DNA of 64,000 nucleotides from assembly GCA_012038135.1 (NCBI GenBank), contig JAAVJQ010000008.1, forward strand, positions 62,001 through 126,000. The letters are read 5' to 3'. The notes under the pieces were generated by a model that was given only the letters and a program-made list of their open reading frames with translations, searched no databases and had not been told where the DNA came from. This DNA is from Salinimicrobium nanhaiense. Its GTDB lineage: Bacteria > Bacteroidota > Bacteroidia > Flavobacteriales > Flavobacteriaceae. The position numbers were made by a program, and so were the translations under genes. Below, piece by piece: positions 55,212-64,000 of this stretch. Within the stretch, counting starts at the first letter, position 1. Every line of letters begins with the position of its first letter.

Positions 55212-55948
55212 GTACGATCTTCATCCTTTGCCTTTCGGTAATGATAAATATATTCCTGCTCCTCCCCAAAGGGATTTTCAATAAAATTTCCATTTTCATC
55301 AAAGTGCCTCATAAAAGGATCCTCTTCTTCTTTGTAAGTCTCCTTTTCCCATTCATATTTAGGAGCCCTGGCAATGTTCTTCTTGTAGATCAAAGCAAAG
55401 ACAAGCCCCGAGACCAATCCCGACAAATGTCCTTCCCACGAAATTTTGGGATCTATAGGAGTAATATACCAAAGCAGTCCGCCGTATAGGAAAACAACTA
55501 TCAGTGAAAGCGCAACAAGCCTAAAATATTTCGAAAAGATCCCCTTAAAAAAGAGGAAACCGGCCAGTAAATATATAATTCCGGAAGCTCCAATATGATA
55601 TGCCGGTCTGCCAATGGTCCAGGTCAATAATCCTGAAAGCAGGAGGCCTAAAAAGAGGATTTTCCAACTCAATTTTCTGTAAAAGTAAAACAGCGACAAC
55701 GAAAGCACGAACAGCGGAATAGTGTTATGGAACAGGTGCTTGATATCGCTATGGATGAAAGGAGAAAAGATCACCCCTCTTAGCCCCTCAACCCGTCTTG
55801 GATAAACACCAAAGGTGGTAAAATCCCACCCAAAGCGTATTTCCATCCAGAACACGATCCAGATGAGCAGTACAAAGAGAAGTGGATATCCCAACACTCC
55901 GGTTGTAAACTGGAATGGTTCCTCAACATTTAGCCTTTGACGTTTCAT
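55199..55948 (-). CDS. Rhomboid family intramembrane serine protease
   Basis: A membrane-embedded protease that cleaves transmembrane segments. The catalytic Ser122 lies in GASG (120-123) and the catalytic His174 in WEGHLSGLVSGLVFAL; Asn74 in HNTIPLF matches the family's N-terminal helix. Six hydrophobic spans are visible. The C-terminal tail (about 205-249) is charged, and its last codons and stop lie inside a 20-bp palindrome, so the natural C-terminus may have been altered by repeat insertion. Length 249. Confidence 0.92.
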   Translation of the reverse strand: MKRQRLNVEEPFQFTTGVLGYPLLFVLLIWIVFWMEIRFGWDFTTFGVYPRRVEGLRGVIFSPFIHSDIKHLFHNTIPLFVLSLSLFYFYRKLSWKILFLGLLLSGLLTWTIGRPAYHIGASGIIYLLAGFLFFKGIFSKYFRLVALSLIVVFLYGGLLWYITPIDPKISWEGHLSGLVSGLVFALIYKKNIARAPKYEWEKETYKEEEDPFMRHFDENGNFIENPFGEEQEYIYHYRKAKDEDRTDAL

Positions 55949-56125
55949 ACAACCTGTCTAACAAAAATTCAACCACTGTAATTTTCTCCTGACACACCCC
56001 TCCAAAAATGCCTTTTTTAGCACCTCTTACTTCCCTGCTTCTCCACTTCATGCCAGTTCGTCATCCTGCTTCTATAAAAAGCTGAAAGTTTTCTGCACCC
56101 AAACCCAATTTACTATTTTTACTCC

Positions 56126-57403
56126 ATGAATAAACCATTGGCCGAAAGATTACGCCCCCGAACGCTCGATGATTACCTGAGCCAGCAGCACTTAATAGGG
56201 CCCGAAGCAGCCCTGCGTAAGCAGATCAAAAGAGACATCATTCCCAGCATGATCTTTTGGGGGCCACCCGGAGTGGGAAAAACTACCCTTGCCAATATCA
56301 TTGCCACCGAATCGGGAAGGCCATTTTTTACCCTGAGCGCCATTAGCAGCGGAGTAAAAGATGTGCGGGAGGTCATTGAAAAAGCCAAAAAAAGCGACGG
56401 ACTTTTCACCACCAAAAATCCAATCCTTTTTATAGACGAGATCCATCGCTTTAGCAAATCTCAACAGGATTCTCTTTTAGGAGCTGTGGAGAAAGGGTGG
56501 ATCACGCTCATTGGAGCTACCACAGAAAATCCTAGTTTCGAGGTAATTCCCGCCTTGCTTTCCAGGAGTCAGGTTTATGTGCTGAATCCTTTTTCCAAAG
56601 ATGATCTGCTGGCGCTTTTAGAAAGAGCTCTCAAAGAAGATGAGATCCTTTCAAAAAAAGAAGTGATCCTCGAGGAAACTGAAGCCCTGCTGCGCCTTAG
56701 CGGCGGCGATGCCAGAAAACTGCTGAATATTTTTGAACTCATCATCACTTCTGAAGAAGAGGAAAGAGTAGTTGTCACCAATAAAATGGTGTTGCACAAA
56801 GTGCAGCAAAACACAGTGCTTTACGACAAGACCGGCGAGCAGCATTACGATATAATTTCAGCATTTATTAAATCCATACGCGGCAGCGATCCAAATGGTG
56901 CGGTGTATTGGCTTGCAAGAATGATAGAAGGTGGTGAAGATGTAAAATTCATTGCCCGCCGCTTACTTATTCTGGCCGCCGAAGATATAGGTAATGCCAA
57001 TCCTACTGCTTTGATCCTTGCGAACAATACCTTTCAGGCGGTTTCGACCATAGGATTTCCGGAGTCGCGAATTATTTTGAGTCAGTGTTGTATCTACCTT
57101 GCCACTTCCCCAAAATCCAACGCTTCTTATATGGCGATAAATGAGGCTCAGGCAACGGTGAAGAAGACAGGAGACTTGCCGGTACCCCTGGCCATACGAA
57201 ACGCTCCTACCAAATTAATGAAAGATCTGGGCTACGGTGAAGATTACAAATACGCCCATAGCTATGAAGGCAATTTTGCCGCAGCCGAATTTCTTCCGAA
57301 GGAAATTTCAAACACCACTTTTTTCCATCCCGGTAATAACCAGCGGGAGCAGGCACAGAGGGATTTTCTTCAGAAGCGTTGGAAGGGAAAGTATGGCTAT
57401 TGA
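56126..57403 (+). CDS. rarA: Replication-associated recombination protein A (AAA+ ATPase)
   Basis: A MgsA/RarA/WRNIP1-family ATPase that acts at stalled replication forks and resembles clamp-loader subunits. The Walker A motif is GPPGVGKTT (46-54), Walker B is FIDEIHR, and the sensor [10 protein letters not shown] follows. The C-terminal tetramerisation domain has [16 protein letters not shown] and [13 protein letters not shown]. Length 425. The 3' end overlaps the convergent secreted-protein gene by 7 bp. Confidence 0.95.
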   Translation: MNKPLAERLRPRTLDDYLSQQHLIGPEAALRKQIKRDIIPSMIFWGPPGVGKTTLANIIATESGRPFFTLSAISSGVKDVREVIEKAKKSDGLFTTKNPILFIDEIHRFSKSQQDSLLGAVEKGWITLIGATTENPSFEVIPALLSRSQVYVLNPFSKDDLLALLERALKEDEILSKKEVILEETEALLRLSGGDARKLLNIFELIITSEEEERVVVTNKMVLHKVQQNTVLYDKTGEQHYDIISAFIKSIRGSDPNGAVYWLARMIEGGEDVKFIARRLLILAAEDIGNANPTALILANNTFQAVSTIGFPESRIILSQCCIYLATSPKSNASYMAINEAQATVKKTGDLPVPLAIRNAPTKLMKDLGYGEDYKYAHSYEGNFAAAEFLPKEISNTTFFHPGNNQREQAQRDFLQKRWKGKYGY

Positions 57404-58269
57404 GCCTGCACCTTGTAAGTAACTGAAACCAGCTGTTGCGAATTAGGATCGAGATATTCCACCACAAGATTTCCCTGCTTGTCAAAAAAGGCATTTCCGG
57501 AAACATTTTTTGAGGAGTACAAATAATTATCCCCTCCACCGGACTTCATAAGACTTGCAAACTTCTGCTGCTCCCCTTCCCTGAAAAGCTCATATCCTGC
57601 GGAAGTTTTATTAAGCAAATAAGTGACGGGGCCGTTGGTGAACTTTTGAGTTTCTCCAGCTTCGGAAGAAGTCCTCTCAGTTTCGGAAGCTGTTTTCTCA
57701 GCTTCGGAAGAAGTAACTTTTGCTTCAGAAGAAGTTTTTTCAGCAGCAACTTCTTCAATTTCTTCAGAAGTGACTATTGGGTCCACGATGATCTCTTTTG
57801 GCAAATCTTTTTCAGTATTTTTTCTGCCTGTAGCTGCATTTTCAGCAATTATAGGGCTATAATTCAGATCTTCAAAGGAGGTAAAAGCATTGCGTAAGGC
57901 TTCATGGTAGGAAACTTTATAGTCCTTTTCCCTGCTGCTCCCTTTTTCGGACGTAAAAAGAATATTGTTCTTACAATCTGAAAGGCTTACATAAAGTCCG
58001 GTTCTAAAAAGTCCGGAATCATTATCCACATTAGCCTTTAAAACATCACATGGTTGAATTCCCGGTGGAAGTTCCTTTTTATAAAGTGGTTTAAAACCAT
58101 ATTTTTCAAGCAAAAAAGCTGTTAACGCATTTAACTGATATTGATTTTCCTCTTTTAGAAACTCGAACTTATCGGGCACCTGTACGTATTGATAATTATT
58201 AAGATCCTGAGCTGCTACGGAAGCACTCAATCCAAAACAAAATAGAAAAGCGGAGATATATTTTTTCAT
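57397..58269 (-). CDS. Secreted protein with tandem TSSEA heptads
   Basis: Not recognised as a family. A signal peptide (MKKYISAFLFCFGLSASVAA, then QDLNN) leads a globular domain (25-150). A low-complexity linker at about 165-205 carries four heptads of the form EKTSSEA, KVTSSEA, EKTASET and ERTSSEA. A C-terminal beta-type domain (210-290) follows. The linker is encoded by a 21-bp tandem repeat and is probably flexible and extended. The start overlaps the DUF5723 stop by 4 bp, so it is the last gene of an operon of exported proteins. Confidence 0.75.
   Translation of the reverse strand: MKKYISAFLFCFGLSASVAAQDLNNYQYVQVPDKFEFLKEENQYQLNALTAFLLEKYGFKPLYKKELPPGIQPCDVLKANVDNDSGLFRTGLYVSLSDCKNNILFTSEKGSSREKDYKVSYHEALRNAFTSFEDLNYSPIIAENAATGRKNTEKDLPKEIIVDPIVTSEEIEEVAAEKTSSEAKVTSSEAEKTASETERTSSEAGETQKFTNGPVTYLLNKTSAGYELFREGEQQKFASLMKSGGGDNYLYSSKNVSGNAFFDKQGNLVVEYLDPNSQQLVSVTYKVQAQ
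57658..57741. repeat. Four tandem 21-bp units inside the secreted-protein gene
   Basis: Units start at 57658, 57679, 57700 and 57721; each encodes a seven-residue T-S-S-E-A-type repeat on the reverse strand. They differ at a few positions. Copy number could vary between strains. Confidence 0.8.
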
Positions 58270-59669
58270 TCCCTGGAAAATAAGAGCTGGAATCCAAGCT
58301 GCACCGAAGCGTTGCGCGCCTTTGCCAGGTTGGCATAATCCAGCAAATTGTCTGCAGCAATATAAACATTAAAATTGGAAATCGTTGCCGATAGCAACAG
58401 CCCTATGTTAGAAAAAGAATAGGAATCTGCAGTATAAGTAAGCTTTCCACGGAATTTTTCGTTGAATGTGCGGTCGTAATAAAGAGTGGTTGCGTAGTTA
58501 AGCCCTCGAGGGCGCTTCATGGCGAAAAATTGTGCTCCAACATGGTTATAATACCTCCTTCTTCCCATGGGCCTATAACAATTGCAGGGCTCGGAATTCT
58601 CAAACCACCCGAAGTCCACAGAGGCATTTACCTTGACAGGTCTCCATGTGACGTAAGAGTTCGTTAGCGTTTCATCTTTAAGATTCCTGTCGAGCTCATC
58701 TTCCCAATCGTCCCAGTAGGAAGGAGAATTTCCTTCAGGAAAAAGCAGTTCAATCCCATCTGTAGTGTAATTTCCAAAGTAGCGGTAATTTTCGACATTT
58801 TTGGACTGGTGAATGAAACCTATGTCCAGAATACTTCCGGTTACCTGAATATGGTCCTCGGGATACCAGGTAAAGCCCACATCGAGCCCCAGCCCAAGGT
58901 TACCTCCAAAAAATGCCTTTCTCGCAATCTTGTTCATCATCTCTAATCCACTCTCATCTTCAGAATCTTCCAGATCTGCCCAACCTGCCGTATTGATGAG
59001 AATATCCACTCCCGTCATATAGTGGCGGTAAAGATTAGGACCTGTAGGGGAATTTTCGGTCCTGAAAATTCCCCTGTTACCTACGCTATAGGCATTAAAA
59101 ACTCCCGAATATATTTTTCCACGGAAACCGTAGTTGAAATCCTTAGAGTAATAATTGGTAAATCCAATATGAAATACGTTGAGAGCTTCTGCTGTAAAAG
59201 CAACATCAGAAAAATCAAAATTCTTACCTATGTAATTCCTGTTTCCCTCATAAGCCAACACAGCAGGATCTTTGGGGAAATAAGCAAAGGCATCGATTTC
59301 CTGGTAAATACCTGCGGTATAATATCTTCGTTTTTTATCGCGCCAGCCAAGGGAAAGGATCTCCATTTGTTGATTCACCGTAAAAAAATCATTGCGGTCC
59401 ATTTTATGAATGGTCCTTCTTATCCTATCATTAATGGAACCTCCGTCATTTTTGAAAATATCGTATAAAGAAGCACCCGAAGAACCTACAGAAACATGGA
59501 TCTGAGACAGCAGGGGTAAACCTATATGCATATCAAAATTTGTTTCCCCTCCTGGATTGAGTAAAAGGGTTTGTGGTAAGTAATCGTAGTTATAGAGCAG
59601 CTGCTTGTTTTGAGCAGTGGAGTTAAAAGAAAGGAGCAATATGAAGAAGAACAGGAATATTCTCATCAT
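58266..59669 (-). CDS. DUF5723 family outer-membrane-type protein
   Basis: A 467-residue exported protein with a signal peptide (MMRIFLFFFILLLSFNSTAQ) and a beta-rich body. Repeated aromatic/glycine strands (LGWRDKKRRYYTAGIYQEID, GLGLDVGFTWYPEDHIQVTG) and a C-terminus ending in FQLLFSRE are consistent with an outer-membrane beta-barrel. The opening LYNYDYLPQTLLLNPGGETN is typical of DUF5723. The function is unknown; such proteins are frequent in Bacteroidota gliding and secretion contexts, but no such genes are seen here. Overlaps of 4 bp on both sides tie it into an operon. Confidence 0.85.
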   Translation of the reverse strand: MMRIFLFFFILLLSFNSTAQNKQLLYNYDYLPQTLLLNPGGETNFDMHIGLPLLSQIHVSVGSSGASLYDIFKNDGGSINDRIRRTIHKMDRNDFFTVNQQMEILSLGWRDKKRRYYTAGIYQEIDAFAYFPKDPAVLAYEGNRNYIGKNFDFSDVAFTAEALNVFHIGFTNYYSKDFNYGFRGKIYSGVFNAYSVGNRGIFRTENSPTGPNLYRHYMTGVDILINTAGWADLEDSEDESGLEMMNKIARKAFFGGNLGLGLDVGFTWYPEDHIQVTGSILDIGFIHQSKNVENYRYFGNYTTDGIELLFPEGNSPSYWDDWEDELDRNLKDETLTNSYVTWRPVKVNASVDFGWFENSEPCNCYRPMGRRRYYNHVGAQFFAMKRPRGLNYATTLYYDRTFNEKFRGKLTYTADSYSFSNIGLLLSATISNFNVYIAADNLLDYANLAKARNASVQLGFQLLFSRE

Positions 59670-60232
59670 TTAAATTCAAAGTAATAGGTGCCTTTAGACT
59701 TCAACTGAAGGCTACCTCCTGTCGCAGCAGGATTTTCCTGCATATCTACCTCAACGGACACTTTGATACTTTTTCTAATTCTATCTATCTGGGAGTTATC
59801 TATTATTTCGGTATAATCTATTACAGCAGGTGTACCTACAGTCCCTGCCGGCACTTCAATCCTAATTTGGTGCCTAATAGCGTTAGAAGGAGATTTGAAC
59901 AGAATATTGATATCAAAAGGACTCTCGAAGGAATTGATAAACCTGAAATTGAAATCGGCTCTCATTAAACCGTCCTGTATGTAATCATCATCGAGAAAAT
60001 CGAGCCTGGTTTCATCAACTGCACGTAAATTTCCTCCGGGACCAACAAAAAACTGGTCTTCTGTAAGATCAAAATAAATGAGATCTATAGCAGCAGTAGG
60101 AGGAATTACAATTTCTTCGGCCTGGTCAAGATCTACATCCTTAACACAGGAATTTAGCATGATAAACAGGATCAAAAATGCTGCTTTAAAAAGGTATTTT
60201 ATAGGAGGCATTTTTATGGAGTTCATTATCAA
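59666..60232 (-). CDS. Hypothetical lipoprotein
   Basis: Not recognised. The N-terminus includes a hydrophobic stretch, FKAAFLILFIMLNSC, with a lipobox Cys at about residue 29, then VKDVDLDQAEEI. The 160-residue mature part is beta-rich (DFNFRFINSFESPFDINILF, IRIEVPAGTVGTPAVIDYTE). Several starts are possible (codons 1, 3 and 8). It shares a 4-bp overlap with the DUF5723 gene and likely works with it at the outer membrane. Confidence 0.72.
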   Translation of the reverse strand: MIMNSIKMPPIKYLFKAAFLILFIMLNSCVKDVDLDQAEEIVIPPTAAIDLIYFDLTEDQFFVGPGGNLRAVDETRLDFLDDDYIQDGLMRADFNFRFINSFESPFDINILFKSPSNAIRHQIRIEVPAGTVGTPAVIDYTEIIDNSQIDRIRKSIKVSVEVDMQENPAATGGSLQLKSKGTYYFEFK

Positions 60233-60252
60233 ACGAAAATAGGAGCACCTTA

Positions 60253-60942
60253 TTACAGAAACCTGGTCAATTCCTTCATTTGTAATACCTGATGATAATT
60301 TTCAGAGAATTCATTTTTATGGTAATTATACAGTATGGCTCTCATTCCCAAATTTTGAGCCCCCAGGATATCGGCTTCCAGGTTATCTCCAATCATTACA
60401 CTTTCTGCGATACTGGCTTTTGCATTCTTGAGTGCTGTTTCAAAGATCTTTGGGTGAGGTTTTTTAACCCCAACATCTTCAGAAGTGGTGATGGTGGTAA
60501 AATATTTCGATATACCCGAACTCTCCAGCTTTCTATGCTGCACCTCTTTGAAACCATTGGTTATGATGTGCAGCTTATAGGAGGCCTCCAGGTAATTCAG
60601 GATTTCCAGCGTACCTTCAAGCAGGTGATTGTGATGAGGAAGATGATCAATATAGTCAATGCTCAGCTGATCGATTTGAACGTCGGTCACGTTGATCTTT
60701 AATCCGTCGAACGATTCCTTTAGCCTACCATACCTAAGATCCTCTTTAGTCACTTTATCTTCCCTGTAAAGCCTCCAGTAATTCTCATTGATAGGCGTAT
60801 AGACCGAAAGAAAATCCTCCAGTTCCACCTCGATCCTGTGCTTCTGAAAAATGGAACTGAAAGCCAAACCGGAATTTTTATCAAAATCCCATAAGGTATG
60901 GTCCAGGTCAAAAAAGATATGACGTATGTTACTGAATTTCAT
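60253..60942 (-). CDS. yjjG: YjjG-type HAD-family nucleotidase
   Basis: A haloacid-dehalogenase phosphatase that removes phosphate from pyrimidine (including non-canonical) nucleoside monophosphates and thus protects the nucleotide pool. Motif I is FFDLDHTLWDFDKNS with the Asp nucleophile. Motif II is ITNGFKEVQ, motif III includes KKPHPKIFE, and motif IV is MIGDNLEADILGA. Length 229 is typical. Its start overlaps the preceding gene's 3' end by 14 bp. Confidence 0.9.
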   Translation of the reverse strand: MKFSNIRHIFFDLDHTLWDFDKNSGLAFSSIFQKHRIEVELEDFLSVYTPINENYWRLYREDKVTKEDLRYGRLKESFDGLKINVTDVQIDQLSIDYIDHLPHHNHLLEGTLEILNYLEASYKLHIITNGFKEVQHRKLESSGISKYFTTITTSEDVGVKKPHPKIFETALKNAKASIAESVMIGDNLEADILGAQNLGMRAILYNYHKNEFSENYHQVLQMKELTRFL

Positions 60943-62218
60943 TTACTGTTTTTAAAATTGTATAATTAATTCTGGAATTGGCATATTCTGAAAAATCGAT
61001 GTTGGTGAACACTGAGACCAAAGTTCCGTTCACTAATTTTATTTGTCGTATTATTTCCCGAACCTTATACTCAATTTCAGTGTCTTTATATTTTTCCAGT
61101 GCTTCTATACTTATTGAATATGGATGGAGCAGCAGCGGAGTCGTGATCTCAAAATTGAGATCATAGAAAAGAAAAGGCGTACAGGTGCCGGCTCTAAACC
61201 CTACGGCTTCCGGATAACCCATGGAATAATCATCCTTAAACTCCAGTTCTACCATATGGTTATAAGTATCTGGCAGTAACAGGTTATAGTGATTATTTAT
61301 AGCGCTTACAACCGGGCGTTTGATGATATCCTCAAGCCTCTGCTTTTCTTCTTTAAGCACTTTAAATTTTTTATTGGCGTAATATCCGGGCTGCAGGCCC
61401 ACTTCGGCATAATCGGCAACAGATTTAATGAGACTTTGCAACTCGAGCCGGTTATGATTAATGTTGCGGTCATAAGTGGAAAAGTCACTCACCTGGAACA
61501 TGAATTTCATCTCCACCTTATGCTTTTTTAGAAGTCTGATCAAACGCGAGTAAACATCATAGGGATCTTTTCTGAACTTAAGCATTACCTGGAGTCGGTG
61601 TAGCACATGTTTTGGTCTTAGCTGAAGCAGATCCACAAGAAGACCGAGCACAACCCTTACAATACCCTTTTTTCGATAGCAGAAGGCTTCAGTAACAGTA
61701 ATAACAGAATTTGCTGAAAATTCCCTCTCCTGAAAAACGTGGTTCGGAAATTTTTCTTTCAGAATTTTACGGAATCTCACCGCCCAAATATCAATCACCG
61801 GCAACTCTAAAAAATCTTGCTGAAAAGCCAGGCTTTCACTCGCCTGAAATCTTCCTTCCTTGTCCTTAACATGGGGGAGATATTCTTCATACCTGCTAAG
61901 CAGGTAAAAGGAAGCAGCAAAAATATCAAAGGGTAGGGAACTGTTTTCCCCCACAGCAAAAAAACAGGGAATACCGTCCCAATCCTGCACTTTAACCTCA
62001 AGATCGCTTATGCCCTGTTCAAGTAACAGGTCAACATTCTGGATAAAAACCTCATTACCGAGGCTTTGTTTCCCATAGGAAATTTTCATTCCCTCATGAG
62101 CTACAAATTCTTCAATTTTAGAGGTAAAACCTATAGGAATTCCAAGGAGATGGGTGCAAAGATTTTTAAAGGTATAGGTGATCCTGGGAGTGATTTTCTG
62201 AGTGTATACCAGCAGCAT
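60929..62218 (-). CDS. Polysaccharide-deacetylase-like protein (DUF7033 region), altered metal site
   Basis: A 429-residue protein with an N-terminal DUF7033-like part (1-160, including DIFAASFYLLSRYEEYLPHV) and a NodB-like deacetylase part (170-390, with MGYPEAVGFRAGTCTPFLFY and LLLHPYSI). As remembered, family members have a metal-binding D-x-D near the start of the NodB part and a His in an HPSY-type motif. Here the equivalents read T176-E177-A178 and QPGY (276-279). The usual metal ligands are therefore missing, so it may be non-catalytic or use another chemistry. No signal peptide is seen. It lies 9 bp after radC and overlaps yjjG by 14 bp. Confidence 0.75.
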   Translation of the reverse strand: MLLVYTQKITPRITYTFKNLCTHLLGIPIGFTSKIEEFVAHEGMKISYGKQSLGNEVFIQNVDLLLEQGISDLEVKVQDWDGIPCFFAVGENSSLPFDIFAASFYLLSRYEEYLPHVKDKEGRFQASESLAFQQDFLELPVIDIWAVRFRKILKEKFPNHVFQEREFSANSVITVTEAFCYRKKGIVRVVLGLLVDLLQLRPKHVLHRLQVMLKFRKDPYDVYSRLIRLLKKHKVEMKFMFQVSDFSTYDRNINHNRLELQSLIKSVADYAEVGLQPGYYANKKFKVLKEEKQRLEDIIKRPVVSAINNHYNLLLPDTYNHMVELEFKDDYSMGYPEAVGFRAGTCTPFLFYDLNFEITTPLLLHPYSISIEALEKYKDTEIEYKVREIIRQIKLVNGTLVSVFTNIDFSEYANSRINYTILKTVNEIQ

Positions 62219-62227
62219 AGGCTAAAT

Positions 62228-62929
62228 TTAAAGCAAACCTTCATCGGCAAAGCTAAAATAGGATTTCTCGGTTACAATAACGTGATCCAGCACCTTTATA
62301 TCAAGGCTCTCCCCCGCAATTTTAAATTTATTGGTTAACTGTTTGTCTGCCGCACTGGGATTCAGATTTCCGGAAGGATGATTATGCACCAGGATGGTTG
62401 CCGTTGCACCCAACTGCAGCGCCTGCTTATAAGCAATGCGAATATCTACCAGAGTACCGGTAATGCCACCCTTGCTTAATGGAAGCTCCTGGATAACCTT
62501 GTTGGAATTATTAAGATAAAGTATCCAAAATTCCTCATGGGGCAATTCCCCGATCTTGGGTTGCATGAGTTCAAAGACAGAAGAGCTGGAAGTAATTTTC
62601 TTCTTTTCCAATGCTTCGGAAGATCTTCGTCGTCTTCCCAGTTCCATAGCAGCAACTATGGTCAATGCCCTTGCTTCTCCAATACTTTTGACTTCCATGA
62701 GCTGCTTAACCGAAAATTTTCCCAGCTCATTCAAATTGTCCCCTGCCTTGGAAAGCACCTTTTTGGAAACCTCTACAGCAGATTCATTCCGATTGCCGGA
62801 TCCGATTAAAATTGCCAGTAGTTCGGCATCGCTTAAGAATTCCCTCCCTTTTTGAAGCAGTTTCTCTCTGGGCCTATCCCCTTCTGCCCAATGTTTTATA
62901 GTAAAAGAAGATGATTTTTCTGATTCCAT
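62228..62929 (-). CDS. radC: RadC family protein (JAB/MPN domain)
   Basis: A metal-binding JAB-fold protein. The N-terminal helix-hairpin-helix part (LSDAELLAILIGSGNRNESA, FSVKQLMEVKSIGEARALTI) and the JAB motif HNHPSGNLNPSAAD are complete. RadC was first linked to DNA repair, but later work questions that, so the cellular role is open. Length 233. It starts 49 bp after the mpl-type gene, and is close to the gene that follows. Confidence 0.93.
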   Translation of the reverse strand: MESEKSSSFTIKHWAEGDRPREKLLQKGREFLSDAELLAILIGSGNRNESAVEVSKKVLSKAGDNLNELGKFSVKQLMEVKSIGEARALTIVAAMELGRRRRSSEALEKKKITSSSSVFELMQPKIGELPHEEFWILYLNNSNKVIQELPLSKGGITGTLVDIRIAYKQALQLGATATILVHNHPSGNLNPSAADKQLTNKFKIAGESLDIKVLDHVIVTEKSYFSFADEGLL

Positions 62930-62978
62930 TCTCCCAATTTCTTTAAAGATAAGAAAATGAAGTAATCTTCAGGAAGTT

Positions 62979-64000
62979 TTACTTTATCCACTCCGCAATT
63001 TTGTTGAAATCTAGTCCGCCATAGGTTCCACTGCTCATGAGTAGTAAAACCATGTTATCATAATGCTGTTGTGCCAGGAATTCTGTAAAATCTTCAGGAT
63101 TGGTATAAACTTTCAGATCCTTCCTGTCAAAAGCATTGAAGATCTGCTCTTCGGTAACGGGAGCCAGCTTTTTATTCTGAATAGCTTCCGGAGAAAAATA
63201 AACTACAGCCTTATCCGCAGCATTTAAAGCACCCTTATACTCCTTAAGGAATTCGGCGTTTAGACTACTATAGGTGTGTAATTCAAGACATGCCAAAAGT
63301 TGCTTTTTTGGATACTGTTGTTTTACTGCCTTTGTAGTTGCCATCACTTTTGACGGACTATGGGCGAAGTCTTTAAAAACGATAGCTTTTGAAGTTTCAG
63401 CAATTTTCTCAAGGCGTTTTGAAGCCCCCTTAAAAGAGGAAATAGCTTCATAGAAATCTTCTTCATCAATTCCCATGTGTTGACATATCCATTTCGCACC
63501 GGCCAGATTTTGAAGATTATGGCTTCCAAAAACTGAAACAGGCATGTCTCCCTCGGGCGTGTGGAGCAGCGTCATTTCATCTTCCACATGAAATTCGGGA
63601 GTTTGATAAGGATGTTTTCTTATTGTATTTGTAGTTGCAGCAACCAACTGCTTAAGCTGTAGATCTTCTTCGTTATAGACAAGAATTCCCCCTTTTACAA
63701 TGGAGTCAATAAAGATCCTGAATTGTTCCACGTAGGTTTTATAAGTAGGAAACACATTAATATGATCCCAGGCAATTCCACTGAGGAGGGCGATATTCGG
63801 CTTATAAAGGTGAAATTTTGGCCTCCTGTCTATGGGAGAAGAAAGGTATTCATCTCCTTCCAGCACGATAAAGTCATTTTCTTTGGTTAAATGTACCATG
63901 GTGTCAAAACCTTCGAGCTGTGCGCCTACCATGTAATCCACCTCTTTTTGATGATATTTTAGCACATGCAGGACCATAGAAGTAATAGTGGTTTTTCCAT
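62979..64000 (-). CDS. mpl: Mur ligase, Mpl-type peptide ligase, C-terminal part
   Basis: The gene enters from the right edge, so the N-terminal domain is missing. The first residues in the window (GKTTITS) are the end of the ATP-binding P-loop. Later motifs are VLEGDEYLSSPIDRRPKF, SGIAWDHINVFPT and KDFAHSPSKV. These fit Mpl, which attaches recycled tripeptide to UDP-MurNAc, more than MurC. The C-terminal Rossmann-like domain ends LDFNKIAEWIK. It fits with the two wall peptidases at the left of the window, though they are far away. Confidence 0.88.
   Translation of the reverse strand, partial: GKTTITSMVLHVLKYHQKEVDYMVGAQLEGFDTMVHLTKENDFIVLEGDEYLSSPIDRRPKFHLYKPNIALLSGIAWDHINVFPTYKTYVEQFRIFIDSIVKGGILVYNEEDLQLKQLVAATTNTIRKHPYQTPEFHVEDEMTLLHTPEGDMPVSVFGSHNLQNLAGAKWICQHMGIDEEDFYEAISSFKGASKRLEKIAETSKAIVFKDFAHSPSKVMATTKAVKQQYPKKQLLACLELHTYSSLNAEFLKEYKGALNAADKAVVYFSPEAIQNKKLAPVTEEQIFNAFDRKDLKVYTNPEDFTEFLAQQHYDNMVLLLMSSGTYGGLDFNKIAEWIK

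Noticed and set aside
59022-59468. Forward open frame opposite the DUF5723 gene (148 codons)
   Set aside because: Antisense to a gene with a clear signal peptide and operon overlaps.

Overview
The window looks like a chromosomal segment of a marine-type member of the Flavobacteriaceae (Bacteroidota), of the general Gramella/Salegentibacter kind; the genus is a guess from protein style. Supporting signs are SusC/RagA and SusD/RagB proteins, TonB receptors with STN and carboxypeptidase-like domains, DUF4249 and DUF5723 proteins, A/T-rich leaders without Shine-Dalgarno sequences, promoters of the Bacteroidota form TTG-N19/20-TAnnTTTG, and a str operon with no tuf gene after fusA.

Layout. 1-167 is the start of a SusC-like receptor leaving the left edge. 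306-7971 is a forward run of envelope and housekeeping genes: a D-Ala-D-Ala carboxypeptidase, an LD-carboxypeptidase, a HerA-like ATPase, a lipoprotein, rluF, a small basic Rho_N-like protein, a VOC protein, an AI-2E-type transporter and a YkvA protein. 7973-15464 is mostly reverse: folD, a four-helix-bundle (IVP-type) gene in a small repeat-bounded unit, ffh, argS, then a pair of guanidino-group hydrolases (CtlX-like and arginine-deiminase-like). 15654-20763 holds a lipoprotein glycosidase overlapping the gene for a 1258-residue fusion: a processive family-2 glycosyltransferase, a GH26-like hydrolase domain with both catalytic glutamates, and a third, apparently degenerate, TIM-barrel-like domain. 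This pair is the most novel item in the window. 20816-24940 carries gltA, eno and carA in reverse, each with its own terminator.

25126-42245 is one long reverse block, rpsL-rpsG-fusA-rpsJ-(gap)-rplC to rplO-secY-infA-rpmJ-rpsM-rpsK-rpsD-rpoA-rplQ. It has a strong promoter before rpsL, a terminator after rplQ, and one odd 212-bp gap between rpsJ and rplC. The 38-residue rpmJ gene is included. L36 and S14 are both zinc-free types.

42796-47460 is a SusC/SusD pair with no glycan enzymes beside it. 47938-54406 is a second outer-membrane cluster: a secreted protein, a TonB receptor with an STN domain, a DUF4249 lipoprotein and a large secreted protein. rlmB, a rhomboid protease and rarA follow. 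57397-64000 is a tightly packed reverse operon: an mpl-type Mur ligase cut by the right edge, radC, a polysaccharide-deacetylase-like protein with altered metal-site residues, a YjjG-type nucleotidase, a lipoprotein, a DUF5723 protein and a secreted protein with heptad repeats.

Intergenic DNA near folD, ffh, argS, rpsJ and the rhomboid gene carries short palindromes and arrays with 7-nt periodicity. No tRNA, rRNA, CRISPR array, transposase or prophage gene was recognised.
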